Of a stretch of 64,000 nt of DNA, positions 1 to 8,577 are shown in pieces. The notes below the pieces were generated by a model. It was given only the letters and a program-made list of their open reading frames with translations, ran no database searches and was not told where the DNA came from. This stretch comes from Candidatus Rokuibacteriota bacterium (GTDB lineage: Bacteria; Methylomirabilota; Methylomirabilia; Rokubacteriales; CSP1-6), in NCBI GenBank assembly GCA_016200085.1, contig JACQFL010000014.1:1-64000 (forward strand), given 5' to 3'. The stretch's first letter is position 1, and every line of letters starts with the position of its first letter. A program made the translations under genes and the position numbers.

Positions 1-140
1 CATGCGCACCTCCTTGCTGAAGGAGGAGAGCACGCCGGTCGTCAGGACGCGCCGGGGGGTGGGGGAATCCTCCTGAAACAGTGGGGGAATGCCCCTGAAA
101 AACTCAGGGCTCAGTGGGGGAATGCTCCTGAAAAATCACA
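1..140 (-). mobile_element. End of an IS21-like insertion sequence
   Basis: Read on the minus strand from 140, the element begins TGTGATTTTTCAGG and holds three near-identical 20-bp direct repeats at 59-78, 81-100 and 114-133 (core GTGGGGGAAT on the plus strand). TG-type termini with several internal repeats are typical of IS21-family ends, where they serve as transposase binding sites. A minus-strand ATG at 3-1 sits behind a strong AAGGAGG ribosome site, consistent with the istA start codon; the gene itself lies outside the window. The terminus cuts the hsdS remnant, whose frame runs into a TGA formed by the element end. Family assignment rests on the end structure only. Confidence 0.6.
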
Positions 141-728
141 GTATGAATTCAGGGCTGAATGTGTCCAGATTCGGCAAAATCGCGAAGCAGGCCTGATTCG
201 TTGTGGCCTCACGACCAAGGATGGCCGTTCGGCCTCGAGTGCTGCCTTGCCCGTACATTGCGACCAGAACCGTCCAGGTCTGGAGAAGCCGCAATCGGCA
301 CTCTCTGACCGCTGTCTCTGTCACACACTCTTCTGTATCCTCATTCGCTCGCGAACAGCGCCCCGCGCGAGCGTTCGAATGAAGGTCGCCCCGTCTTCCG
401 AGCGTAGCCAGTAGTAGAACCAGCGTGGATGCAAGACGTCTGGCTTGGTTTTGAACACGACGTAGTCTGGGCGGGTGAGGCCAGGGTCTTGGCCCTCGTC
501 AACGTACGCGATGGATCCCAACAGGATCCTCATCGGGTTATAGAAAATCGTGCCCGGCTCAACCAGCTTGTAGCGCTCGGGATTCTGTCCGACCGGCTCC
601 TTCGCGGCTGCCAATCCGTCGCGAGTCGCGCCGAGTAGCCGATAGTTGGACCACGAGGGGCCGACCCCTCTGGTCACTTCCTCGAGACACTCTCCAAGCC
701 GAAGGCGCGTGATGGAAACACTGCTCAC
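141..728 (-). pseudogene. hsdS: Truncated, frameshifted type I restriction specificity subunit (HsdS)
   Basis: The first part (728 down to 321, GTG start) looks like an HsdS target-recognition domain, with FYNPMRI and a PDYVVFK...HPRWFYYWLRS stretch, and ends early after RERM. A second frame (324 down to the IS end) carries VAMYGQGSTRG and EATTNQACFAI, hallmarks of another HsdS recognition-domain class. The two pieces are in different frames with sequence missing between them, and the 3' part is cut by the IS21-like terminus at 140. HsdS normally directs DNA recognition of the HsdRMS complex; this copy cannot encode a full protein. The start overlaps the stop of the upstream gene (GTGA). Confidence 0.75.
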
Positions 729-1315
729 TTCAACATCCTAAGTCTTCGATTCACCCCAGCGAAGTCGAACGCCTCCGGGTCGAACCGGCCGCCTACCCAG
801 GCCAGTTGCTCCTTGTGCTCGGGATGACGCGGATCGCGGATCGCCTTCAGGAATTCCTCGTAACCGGGCGGGCCGCCGCAGTCCTCGGGCGGACAGGCAC
901 GCTCCGCGGCCAAGCACTCGAGCGAGCGAAATTCCGGGTCGGGCGGCTCGATCCTCTCGACGATGACCTCGTGCGCCCAGCTGTCGCCGAGGTCATACAG
1001 ATATTGGAAGTGAGCACCCTCGACCGGCGCGGCCTCGCGCAATGTCAGGTTCGCTTCGTCCTCGACCTCGTAATCGGGCTCGTCCGGCTCGGGCTGGCCG
1101 TAACGTCGACCGCCCACGGTCCATTCGTGGAGATGCGCGTCTTGCCAGCCCATGATGCACTGGAAGACGTCGTGCAGACGTTCGAGAGACACGTCGCCGC
1201 GGATTCTGATGCGTCGCCAGATCGGCGGCTCCACCTCCGCGAGCGTGATCTTCACTCGGTAGATCGGCGAAGCGGACGCCACGCTCTTCCGCGCACGCCG
1301 GGGCTTCTCTTTCAT
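725..1315 (-). CDS. Plasmid pRiA4b ORF-3-like family protein
   Basis: A 196-residue protein matching the pRiA4b ORF-3-like (IS1096 TnpR-like) family from end to end: an N-terminal YRVKITL...EPPIWRRI segment, a central LHEWTVGG stretch, YDLGDSWAHEV, and a C-terminal CPPEDCGGPPGYEEFL motif. The molecular function of the family is unknown; members are often found with mobile elements and accessory genes. It lies immediately upstream of, and overlaps by four bases, the hsdS remnant, so it was probably in the same transcript as the former restriction locus. The gene looks intact. Confidence 0.8.
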   Translation of the reverse strand: MKEKPRRARKSVASASPIYRVKITLAEVEPPIWRRIRIRGDVSLERLHDVFQCIMGWQDAHLHEWTVGGRRYGQPEPDEPDYEVEDEANLTLREAAPVEGAHFQYLYDLGDSWAHEVIVERIEPPDPEFRSLECLAAERACPPEDCGGPPGYEEFLKAIRDPRHPEHKEQLAWVGGRFDPEAFDFAGVNRRLRMLK

Positions 1316-2403
1316 GCGCTGAAGCTAGTCGGTAACGACGTGACAGTAGTTTTCGCTTGACAGGTTGGTCTACGGGCAGCGATCAGAGGTTGGCTCCGTA
1401 CGGTGAATTCCGCTTCTGGCGGTCCATAGAGGTTCACGGTTACGAGGTAGTGCAGGGAGCGACGAGAAATCATTCCCGGCCCTCGAACCGCCCCACGCTG
1501 GCCCTCGCAGGCGCGTCGAAAATCACGGTGTAGAGTCGCCTCAGCCGATGGGAGGAGCGCACCATGGAAATCCACGCGCCCGTTGTCGTTGCTGAGCACC
1601 CCGACGCCGCGGACCTGGACCGGCTCGGCGACGAGATCGCCGAGCTGTCCGCGCACCTCGACGCTGCCACAGCGCGACTTCTCGACCTGATCCGCGACTT
1701 CGACGCACGGGAAGGCTGGAACAACGGCTTTCGCTCGTGCGCCGCCTGGCTGAGCTGGCGGGTGGGGCTCGACATGGGCGCGGCCCGCGAGCGCGTGCGC
1801 GTCGCGCGGGCGCTCGGGACGCTGCCGCTGCTGGCCGACGCTCTGGCTCACGGCGAGCTGTCTTATGCCAAGGTGCGCGCGCTGACGCGGGTGGCCACGC
1901 CCGAGACGGAAGCTCGACTGCTGGCGGTCGGGCGGGCCGGGACGGCGGCTCACGTCGAGCGGATCGTGCGCGGCTGGCGACGGGTGGATCAGATCGCCGA
2001 GGCGCGGGAGGCGGCGCAGCGGCACAAGAGCCGTGCGCTTCACGTGTATCAGGATGATGACGGTATGGTGATCCTGCGGGGACGGCTCGAGCCGGAACTC
2101 GGCGCGCTGTTCATGCAGGCACTGGACGCCGCCCGCGACGTCCTTTACCAGCGTGCTCATGCCGAACACGCGCCGATGCCGATTGACCCAGCGCTCGACC
2201 CGCCCAGCATGGCGCAGCAGAACGCCGATGCGCTCGCTTTGCTCGCGGAGACGGCGCTCCAAAACGAACTTGCCCCGGCGGCATCGAGCGAGCGTTACCA
2301 GGTCGTGGTCCACATTGACGCCGGGGTACTGGCTGATCCCGGTCAGCCGGGAGTGTCGGTGATTGAAGACGGTGCGAGCGTTTCCTATGAAACGTGCCCC
2401 GCG

Positions 2404-3642
2404 TCAGGCCGCGACCTTCTCCACCAGCACGACGTCGTAGCCGAGCTTTTCGAGGCGGCGGACGTGGTGGCGGCGGAGACGTGCCGTGTTGCGCCGATCG
2501 AAGTAGTCCGCCCCGAGATCCTGATGGGGCACGCGGTGCTTGAGCATGTGCCACAGGGCCACGAGCATCGCGTGCTGCACGGCGACGATGGCCTTCTTGG
2601 GGCCGCGCCGCGCTTTCAGGCGATGGTAGAGCGCGCGGTAGTAGCTCTTCTTGGTCCGCACGGCGGCCCAGGCGGCCTCTTGCAGGGTCGCGCGCAGCCA
2701 GGTGGCGCCCTTGCCGGTGGTCGTGGGCCGTCGCTTCCCCGCGCTCTCGTGGGTGCCGGGACACAGGCGGGCCCAGGACGCGAGGTGAGCGGCCGTCGGG
2801 AACGGGGCCATGTCCATGCCGATCTCGGCGAGGATCGCCGGCGCGGCCCGCGCGGCCACGCCCGGCATGGTGTGCACCAACGTGACGATCTCGACAAAGG
2901 GCGCGATCGCCGCCTCGATCCGGGCGTCGAGGGTGGTGATGTGGACCTCCAGCGTGTCGATCAAGGCCAGGTGCTGCTGGAGCAGGAAGGCGTAGTGGGG
3001 CGTCAGGCGGCCCTCGACGGCCTCGCGGAGGGCGTCCTGCTTCTGGCGGATCGATCCCTGCGCGCACGCGGCGAGCTGCTCCGGGTCATCGAGGCCGGCA
3101 CTCAGCGCCTGGAGGATCGCGCGCCCGGTCTTGCCCATGATGTCGGTGACCACACTGCCGAGCTTGATGTTGGCCAGTTCCAGGATCTTCGCGATGCGGT
3201 TGACGTGGTGGCCCCGCTCGCGGATGACCGTCTTACGCAAGCGGGTCAAGTCGCGCAAATCCCGCACCGCGGCGGGCGGCACGAAGCTGCCCCGCAGCAG
3301 GCCACATTCCAGCAGCTGCGCCAGCCACTCCGCATCGTGGACATCGGTCTTGCGGCCCGGCAGCATCTTCACGTGCCGCGCATTCACCAGCCGGACCTGC
3401 ACCGAGCCTTCGAGGACGGCGAACACCGGCCGCCAGTAGACCCCGGTCGATTCCATCACCACGTGAGTGACTGCGTGGACGATCAGCCACGCGAGCAGGT
3501 CCCGCAACCCCCGCAGCGTGGTCGCGAAGGTCTTGGTCTCGGTCCGGCGCTCGCCGGGCTGCAGACCCGGCACTCGCACGGACGCCACCACGGTCACCTT
3601 GTGCACGTCGAGGCCCGCACACCGGGCATACATGAGCTCCAT
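2404..3642 (-). CDS. IS110-family transposase (DEDD recombinase)
   Basis: A 412-residue, apparently intact transposase. The N-terminal RuvC-like DEDD domain shows D12 (GLDVHK), E64 (MESTG), D100 and D103 (KTDVHDAEW). The C-terminal IS116/IS110/IS902 domain has the helix-hairpin segment TMPGVAARAAPAILAEIG and the candidate catalytic serine S300 (THESAGK). In the family the protein works with a structured bridge RNA to join target and donor DNA. A modest AAAGG ribosome site precedes the ATG. The intact reading frame inside a broken host gene suggests a fairly recent insertion. Confidence 0.93.
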   Translation of the reverse strand: MELMYARCAGLDVHKVTVVASVRVPGLQPGERRTETKTFATTLRGLRDLLAWLIVHAVTHVVMESTGVYWRPVFAVLEGSVQVRLVNARHVKMLPGRKTDVHDAEWLAQLLECGLLRGSFVPPAAVRDLRDLTRLRKTVIRERGHHVNRIAKILELANIKLGSVVTDIMGKTGRAILQALSAGLDDPEQLAACAQGSIRQKQDALREAVEGRLTPHYAFLLQQHLALIDTLEVHITTLDARIEAAIAPFVEIVTLVHTMPGVAARAAPAILAEIGMDMAPFPTAAHLASWARLCPGTHESAGKRRPTTTGKGATWLRATLQEAAWAAVRTKKSYYRALYHRLKARRGPKKAIVAVQHAMLVALWHMLKHRVPHQDLGADYFDRRNTARLRRHHVRRLEKLGYDVVLVEKVAA

Positions 3643-3868
3643 GCTCGCCGCCTTTCTGGAAGGGCCAGGGCGTTTAATGTAGAGAATTTCCTGATGCGTG
3701 CTCGCCGCGCGAGCGCGGCGGCGACACGACGGGGTACCTCGAAACGCCCCGGGTCAGGTTCCGCGTCGGGCTTGGCCGGCACCAGTAACGTGACCGACCT
3801 CTGGGCCCTCCTCGTGTGATCGTACTCAGTTTCATGACGACGGGGAGTGGCGCTCGCCACATGGGCGG
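3643..3868 (-). ncRNA. Candidate IS110 bridge RNA region
   Basis: This 226-bp non-coding end lies upstream of the transposase start, where IS110-group elements encode their bridge RNA. Short segments resemble the insertion target and the circular donor junction: TTTCCTGATGCGTG at 3687-3700, GAAACG at 3741-3746 and GGTTCCGCG at 3757-3765, compared with the rebuilt target (GTTTCC then GCGGAAACG) and donor (GGTTCC then TATGAAACG). These could form the guide loops. Exact ends and fold were not computed, so the transcript limits are only the limits of the non-coding region. Confidence 0.5.
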
Positions 3869-4401
3869 TTCCGCGGAAACGTCCCGCCGCCTGGCGTGCG
3901 ACGCGACCCGCGTGGTTATACGGCACGATGACGATGGGCAGATCACCGAGGTCGGGGCGCGGACCAGGGCGATTCCACCGGCCTTGCGGCGGGCGCTCCA
4001 GCATCGCGACGTCGGCTGTCGCTTTCCGGGCTGCGGCCTGCGCTTCACCCAGGGGCATCATCTGCGTCATTGGGCCGAAGGCGGGCCCACGACGCTCTCG
4101 AACCTTGCCCTGCTCTGCCGCCGGCACCACCGGGCGGTCCACGAGGAGGGCTACCGGGTCGAGCGGGGGCCCGGCGGTACGCTCCGGTTCTGGCGTCCTG
4201 ATGGACGGCGCTTGCCCGAGCTCCCATCGCCCGCCGTGGTCCCACGTGATCCGACCGGTGCGCTCCGAGCGGATCATGACGCGCGCGGCCTTCGGCTTCA
4301 CGCGCGGACGGCGTGTGCCGGCTGGCTTGGCGAGCCTCTGGATGTCGGCTGGGCGATCGACGTCCTGCATCCGCGGGCGACGGGGAGCCTTCACACGTCG
4401 G

Positions 4402-6805
4402 TCACGCCGCAAAGAGTCGCGCCTTCGTCTCGCGAAGGATCTGTGCCGGCTGGCCGAGGCTCTTGAGCGCCCCCAGGCCGCCAGCCCGCGCGACGTCCGG
4501 AAGTCGGAACACTTCGGGGTTCTCCAGTCCATCGGTCCCGGCGTGAGCGAACTGCGCGGTGAGCGCTCGGAGCGCGGCTGCGGTCTCCGACGGAAGGGCT
4601 GCGAGCCAGTCGGCGTGCTTGTACCCGAACGCCTGGGCGCGGTCCGGCCGGGTGCGCGGCGCGAGCCCGTAACCCAGCTCGGCCAGGACATCGTAGAGAT
4701 CGAACTCGGTCATTTCGGCGAGCGCCCGCACCAGCAGAGCTGATCGGCCCGCATCGGGCAAGCGACCGAGCATCGCCCGGCGCTCCGGCGGCACGATCCA
4801 GCGGGCGCGGAATTCGTCGAGCGTGGGCACGTCTTCGACGAGGCGTCGTGAGAGCCGCGCTCGGTACTCCTCGACGGTGACCATCTGTGCCTGCCCATCC
4901 ACGGAGGTGACGATGTACTGACCGGCATCCGTGACGTGCACGTCGAAGCCCTCGACCTGGAGCGTGCGCTCTGGAGGTGCCGGCGGCGCCGGCTCGGGCT
5001 TCGGCCCGCGCCCCGTGATCGGGGGCCGGGTGACGAAGCCCTGGCCGAAGAGCCGGGTGGCATCCGTGTAGTCGTAGACGCGAAACATCAGCTTGCCGGT
5101 GGTGGGGTCGAGCCGCGTGCCTCGCCCGATCATCTGGTGAAAGGCGATCGGCGGCGATCGGCGACCTCACGTACTTGAAGAAGACCACGTTGCGAACACA
5201 GGGGACGTCGACCCCCGTCGTGAGGAGATCGACGGTGGTCGCGATGAAGTGGTGCCGTGAGGCTCCGCGCAGATCAGCGAGATAGTCCTGCCCGCCCGAT
5301 GCCGCCGTGCATTTGAACGCGTAGGGTTCGAGGCGTGGTCGCTCGTTCTTGGCGCACCATGCTGCGTAGAGGTTGTTCAACGCCGAGGCTATGTCGTCGG
5401 CGTGGCGATCGCGGGCGCAGAAGATGATCGTCTTCTGCTCGGGCCCGCCGATGGCGACGAGATGGTCGAAAAGGTCGGGAGCCATGACCGCCACCCGCTC
5501 GGGGAGAAGCAGGCGATCCTCGAAGGCCGTCGCTTCGTACCGCGCTCGCGCCTCCGCCCAGCCGACGACCTCGCCGGTGTCCGCGTCCCCGAGCACCTTG
5601 TCCCGGAGGCTCTGCTGGTCGACGCCGGTCTCGCGCTCGTTCATTGGGCTGTCGTCGAGGAAGATGTCACGCCTGACGATCTCGCACGCCGCGAGATAGC
5701 CGTCCTCGATGCCCTGGCCCATGCCGTACTCGTAGGCGGGCTCGCCGAAGTGGCGGAGGTTGTCGGCGTTGATCTCGCGATCGGTGTCGGCTTCGCGGCT
5801 TCGCTCGTTGACTTCGAGCTGCCGCGGCGTGGCGGTGAGCCCGATCTGGACGGCGTCCGGGTTCCGCGTCAAGACCTCCGACCACTTGCCCCACGCCGAG
5901 CGGTGACATTCGTCGATCACGATGTGGCTGAAGTAGTTCTCGGGGTAGTTCGCGGCCAGGAACGTCGCGGTGCCGTCCTCGGTGTCGACGTCCAGGGTCT
6001 GGTAGGTGGCGATCAGGATGCGGGCGTTCTTCTGAGGATTCCCGCTGGCCACGGCAGCCGCATCGGCCCCGAACTCGTTCTGAAAAGCGCCGAGGGCCTG
6101 GCTTCTGAGTTCGTCGCGGTCGCAAACGAACAGCGCCCGGCGAAGCTGGCCCGCGTCCGCGATCTTCCGCAGGAGCTGCACTGCGATGTAGGTTTTCCCC
6201 GCTCCGGTCGCGAGCGAGAGGAGCGCCCGCTTCTCGCCTCCCGAGAGCTTCTCCAGCACGGCCCGGATGGTCGCATCCTGGTAATAGCGCCGCGTCCCCT
6301 CCCCGCCGTGGTAGCGCATGAGCAGAGGGCGGGCCAGGGGTGATTCGAGCCCGAAGCCGAGCGTCTTCTCGTACCGAGCGCGGAGATCGGCGGGGGTCGG
6401 GAACTCCGACAGCGGCCGTGGGCTGCTCGTGAGGCCGGAGGCACGGTCATGCTCGACGAAGAGATGACCGTTGGAGCACAAGACGAGCGGGACGTTGAGC
6501 CGCTTGCACGCGGCATACGCCTTGGCCTGCTCGAGCCCGTGCGTCGGCGGCAAGGCCTCGGCTTTTGCTTCGATCAGCGCCACCGCGACGGCCTGGCTCG
6601 TGGCATTGACCCGCACGCGCAGGACGTAGTCGATGCGTCCGCGAGCCCGCCGGCGCGGGCGACCGTCCACGACCTCGATGGCGCCGGCCGTTTCCTCGCG
6701 GCGGATCAGGTCTTCCGTCCAGCCGCGCGAGTGCAGGGCCGGGTCGATCAGCTTGGCGCGAGTGTCCGCGGGCGGGCCGAGCGCGGGTGAGGTGAGGGAG
6801 TCCCG
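4402..6805 (-). pseudogene. hsdR: Type I restriction endonuclease R subunit, frameshifted and without start codon
   Basis: The protein resembles the EcoEI-type R subunit: an N-terminal nuclease domain (IDYVLRV, then LIEAK), a DEAD-type helicase with Walker A ATGAGKTY, a DECH box (VIDECHRS) and SAT-like LTATP, a C-terminal helicase half, and the EcoEI R_C domain ending at 4402. A perfect 10-bp tandem duplication (5143-5152 and 5153-5162) shifts the frame between KYVRSPIA and FHQMIGRGTRLD; deleting one copy restores about 798 codons. The 5' end reads open from directly after the stop of the upstream MaoC gene with no ATG, GTG or TTG before the conserved N-terminal TRAKLIDPAL. Both defects suggest a non-functional remnant. 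Confidence 0.85.
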
Positions 6806-7252
6806 TTACGCAGGCCGGCGGCCGAGGAGGCTGAGGCCCTTTACGGTGACCACGATGTCGTCGTGCTGGTTTCTCAGCTCCATGAGGGAGCGGATGATGC
6901 CGCGGTCGGGCTTGCTGCGCGACGGCACGCACTCGAGGACGGTGAGGCGGAGCGACAACGTGTCGCCGGGGCGGACGGGCTTGAGCCAGCGGAGCTCGTC
7001 GACGCCGGGAGAGCCCAGGCTCACACACTGGCTGACGAGGCCGTCGTGGAGCAGGCGCATGCAGAGCGAGCCGGTGTGCCAGCCGCTCGCGATCAGCCCG
7101 CCGAAGACGGTGGCCTTCGCCGCATCCTCGTCGAGGTGGAACGCCTGGGGGTCGAACTGGCGGGCGAAGGCCACGATCTCGTCCTTCGTGATCGTGTGCT
7201 GGCCGAGCTCGAGCACCTGGCCGGGCGCGAAGTCCTCCCAGTAGCGGGGCAC
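6806..7252 (-). CDS. MaoC-like dehydratase (hotdog fold)
   Basis: A 148-residue MaoC-family protein. The sequence starts [12 protein letters not shown] and contains the hydratase signature region [13 protein letters not shown] followed by [18 protein letters not shown], where D and H are the usual catalytic pair. Members hydrate enoyl-CoA substrates or act as related thioester-processing hotdog proteins. The GTG start lies eight bases after the stop of the MFS gene, so the two are probably co-transcribed. The substrate cannot be read from the sequence. The old hsdR frame begins immediately after this stop codon. Confidence 0.85.
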   Translation of the reverse strand: MPRYWEDFAPGQVLELGQHTITKDEIVAFARQFDPQAFHLDEDAAKATVFGGLIASGWHTGSLCMRLLHDGLVSQCVSLGSPGVDELRWLKPVRPGDTLSLRLTVLECVPSRSKPDRGIIRSLMELRNQHDDIVVTVKGLSLLGRRPA

Positions 7253-7260
7253 GCGCGGGG

Positions 7261-8577
7261 TCAGGCCGGAGCGGGCGACGGCGTGGGGGTGCTCCCGAGC
7301 GGCTCGTCGCGGATCAGCAGGGTGAGGCCGGCCGCCAGGAACGCCAGGAGCGCTGCCGAGACGAAGGCGCTCGAGTAGCTCCCCGTCGACTCGTAGATCC
7401 ACCCCGCCGCCACGGCCCCCAGGGCCGCGCCCACCTGATGGCCGAAGGTGATCCATCCCGAGAGCTCGCCCACCGAGTACGTGCCGAAGATGTTCGCCGT
7501 CATGGCGGTGGTGGCCGGCACCGTCGAGATGTAGTTGAGGCCGAAGAGCGCCGCCCACACGTGCAGCGACCGGCTGTCCCAGACGTAGAGCAGCAGGAGC
7601 AGCGACAGCCCGCGGACGAAGTAGTACGTCGCCAGCGGCCCGCGGCGGCCGATGCGGTCGCAGAGCCAGCCCGAGAGGACCGTGCCCACGATGTTCATGG
7701 CGCCCATCACCCCGAGCGCGCTCGAGGCCTGGAACGGCGTGAAGTGGTGCTCGACGGCGTGCGGCATGAAATGGGTCAGCACGATCCCGTTGGCGGTGTA
7801 GCCGCAGACGGAGTACGACGCGGTGAGCAGCCAGAACTGCGGCGAGCGCGCCGCCTCGAACACCGACACCCGCCCGGCGAGGGCGGCGTCGGCGCGCTGG
7901 GCCGCGCTCGTGGCCGGGCCGCGCGCCCCCACCGCGCGCAGGCCGCGCTCCTCGGGACCGTTGCGGATGAAGGCCACGGCGAGGGGCAGGAAGACCACGA
8001 GCACCACCACGCCGAAGCAGGCGAAGCTGGCGCGCCAGCTCCACCAGACCGTCAGCGCGGTGGCGAGGGGAAAGATCACCAGCTGGCCGGCCGACATCGC
8101 GCCGCCCACGACGCCCATGACGAGCCCCCGGTGGGTCTCGAACCAGCGGACGATGAGGGCGGCGGCGGTCATCATGGACACGCTGCCCGCGCCGAGCGTC
8201 ATGAGCACCGCGACGGTGAGGTAGACCTGCCACAGCGTGTGGACGAACGCCGTCGCGATGGCGCCGACGCCGGCGACGAGCAGCGCGATCAGGATCACCC
8301 GGCGTGGGCCCCAGCGGTCGGCCAGACGCCCGACGATCGGGCCGGTGGCGCCGAGCAGGAGCAGCGAGACGGCGGCCACGCTGGAGAGCATGCTCCGGCT
8401 CCAGCCGAACTCGGCCTCCATGGGCTTGATGTAGACGCCGAAGACCGAGCGCAGGCCGGAGGCGGCGATCATGGCGAGCGCGACCGCCGCCAGCACGATC
8501 CACGCCGGATGCGGCCGCCGAGAGCCGGTCAGCCGCTCAATCCTCGCGGCGGAAGACGAGCTCGGTGGCGTGCGCAT
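7261..8577 (-). CDS. MFS transporter, monocarboxylate/oxalate-formate antiporter type
   Basis: About 438 residues with twelve predicted hydrophobic segments. The MFS loop motif after helix 2 is visible ([12 protein letters not shown]), as is a related loop in the second half ([12 protein letters not shown]). The sequence [17 protein letters not shown] is characteristic of the monocarboxylate/oxalate-formate antiporter branch. The start is uncertain: the chosen ATG overlaps the 3' end of clpB by 41 bases, and frame is open further upstream. Co-transcription with the downstream MaoC gene suggests uptake and metabolism of an organic acid, but the substrate is not determined. Confidence 0.8.
   Translation of the reverse strand: MRTPPSSSSAARIERLTGSRRPHPAWIVLAAVALAMIAASGLRSVFGVYIKPMEAEFGWSRSMLSSVAAVSLLLLGATGPIVGRLADRWGPRRVILIALLVAGVGAIATAFVHTLWQVYLTVAVLMTLGAGSVSMMTAAALIVRWFETHRGLVMGVVGGAMSAGQLVIFPLATALTVWWSWRASFACFGVVVLVVFLPLAVAFIRNGPEERGLRAVGARGPATSAAQRADAALAGRVSVFEAARSPQFWLLTASYSVCGYTANGIVLTHFMPHAVEHHFTPFQASSALGVMGAMNIVGTVLSGWLCDRIGRRGPLATYYFVRGLSLLLLLYVWDSRSLHVWAALFGLNYISTVPATTAMTANIFGTYSVGELSGWITFGHQVGAALGAVAAGWIYESTGSYSSAFVSAALLAFLAAGLTLLIRDEPLGSTPTPSPAPA

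Larger units (their letters stand above)
2386..3872 (-). mobile_element. IS110-family insertion sequence
   Basis: The boundaries come from the interrupted host gene. TTCC occurs on both sides (2382-2385 and 3869-3872) and only one copy is needed to restore the host frame, so the element is about 1487 bp. It carries one transposase gene on the minus strand, a short 18-bp non-coding end after the transposase stop, and a long 226-bp non-coding end upstream of the transposase start. That asymmetry is typical of the IS110 group, where the long end encodes the bridge RNA. No terminal inverted repeat was seen, as expected for this family. Confidence 0.85.
1564..4466 (+). pseudogene. DUF222/HNH endonuclease (13E12 family) split by an IS110 element
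   Basis: The N-terminal DUF222 part runs 1564-2385; the C-terminal part, with the HNH nuclease signature (CRFPGC, GHHLRHW, NLALLCRRHH), runs 3873-4466. Removing the intervening 1487 bp rejoins the frame exactly and gives about 471 residues, usual for this family. The junction codons GTT TCC GCG GAA ACG rebuild the conserved VSAETSRRLACDA stretch. The start has a good GGGAGGAG ribosome site. Proteins of this family are abundant, often multicopy, putative homing-type nucleases whose role is not established. The 3' end overlaps the convergent hsdR remnant by 65 bases. Confidence 0.85.

Noticed and set aside
59..133. Three 20-bp repeats considered as a CRISPR array
   Set aside because: Spacings of 2 and 13 bases are far too short for spacers, and the repeats sit at a transposon end.
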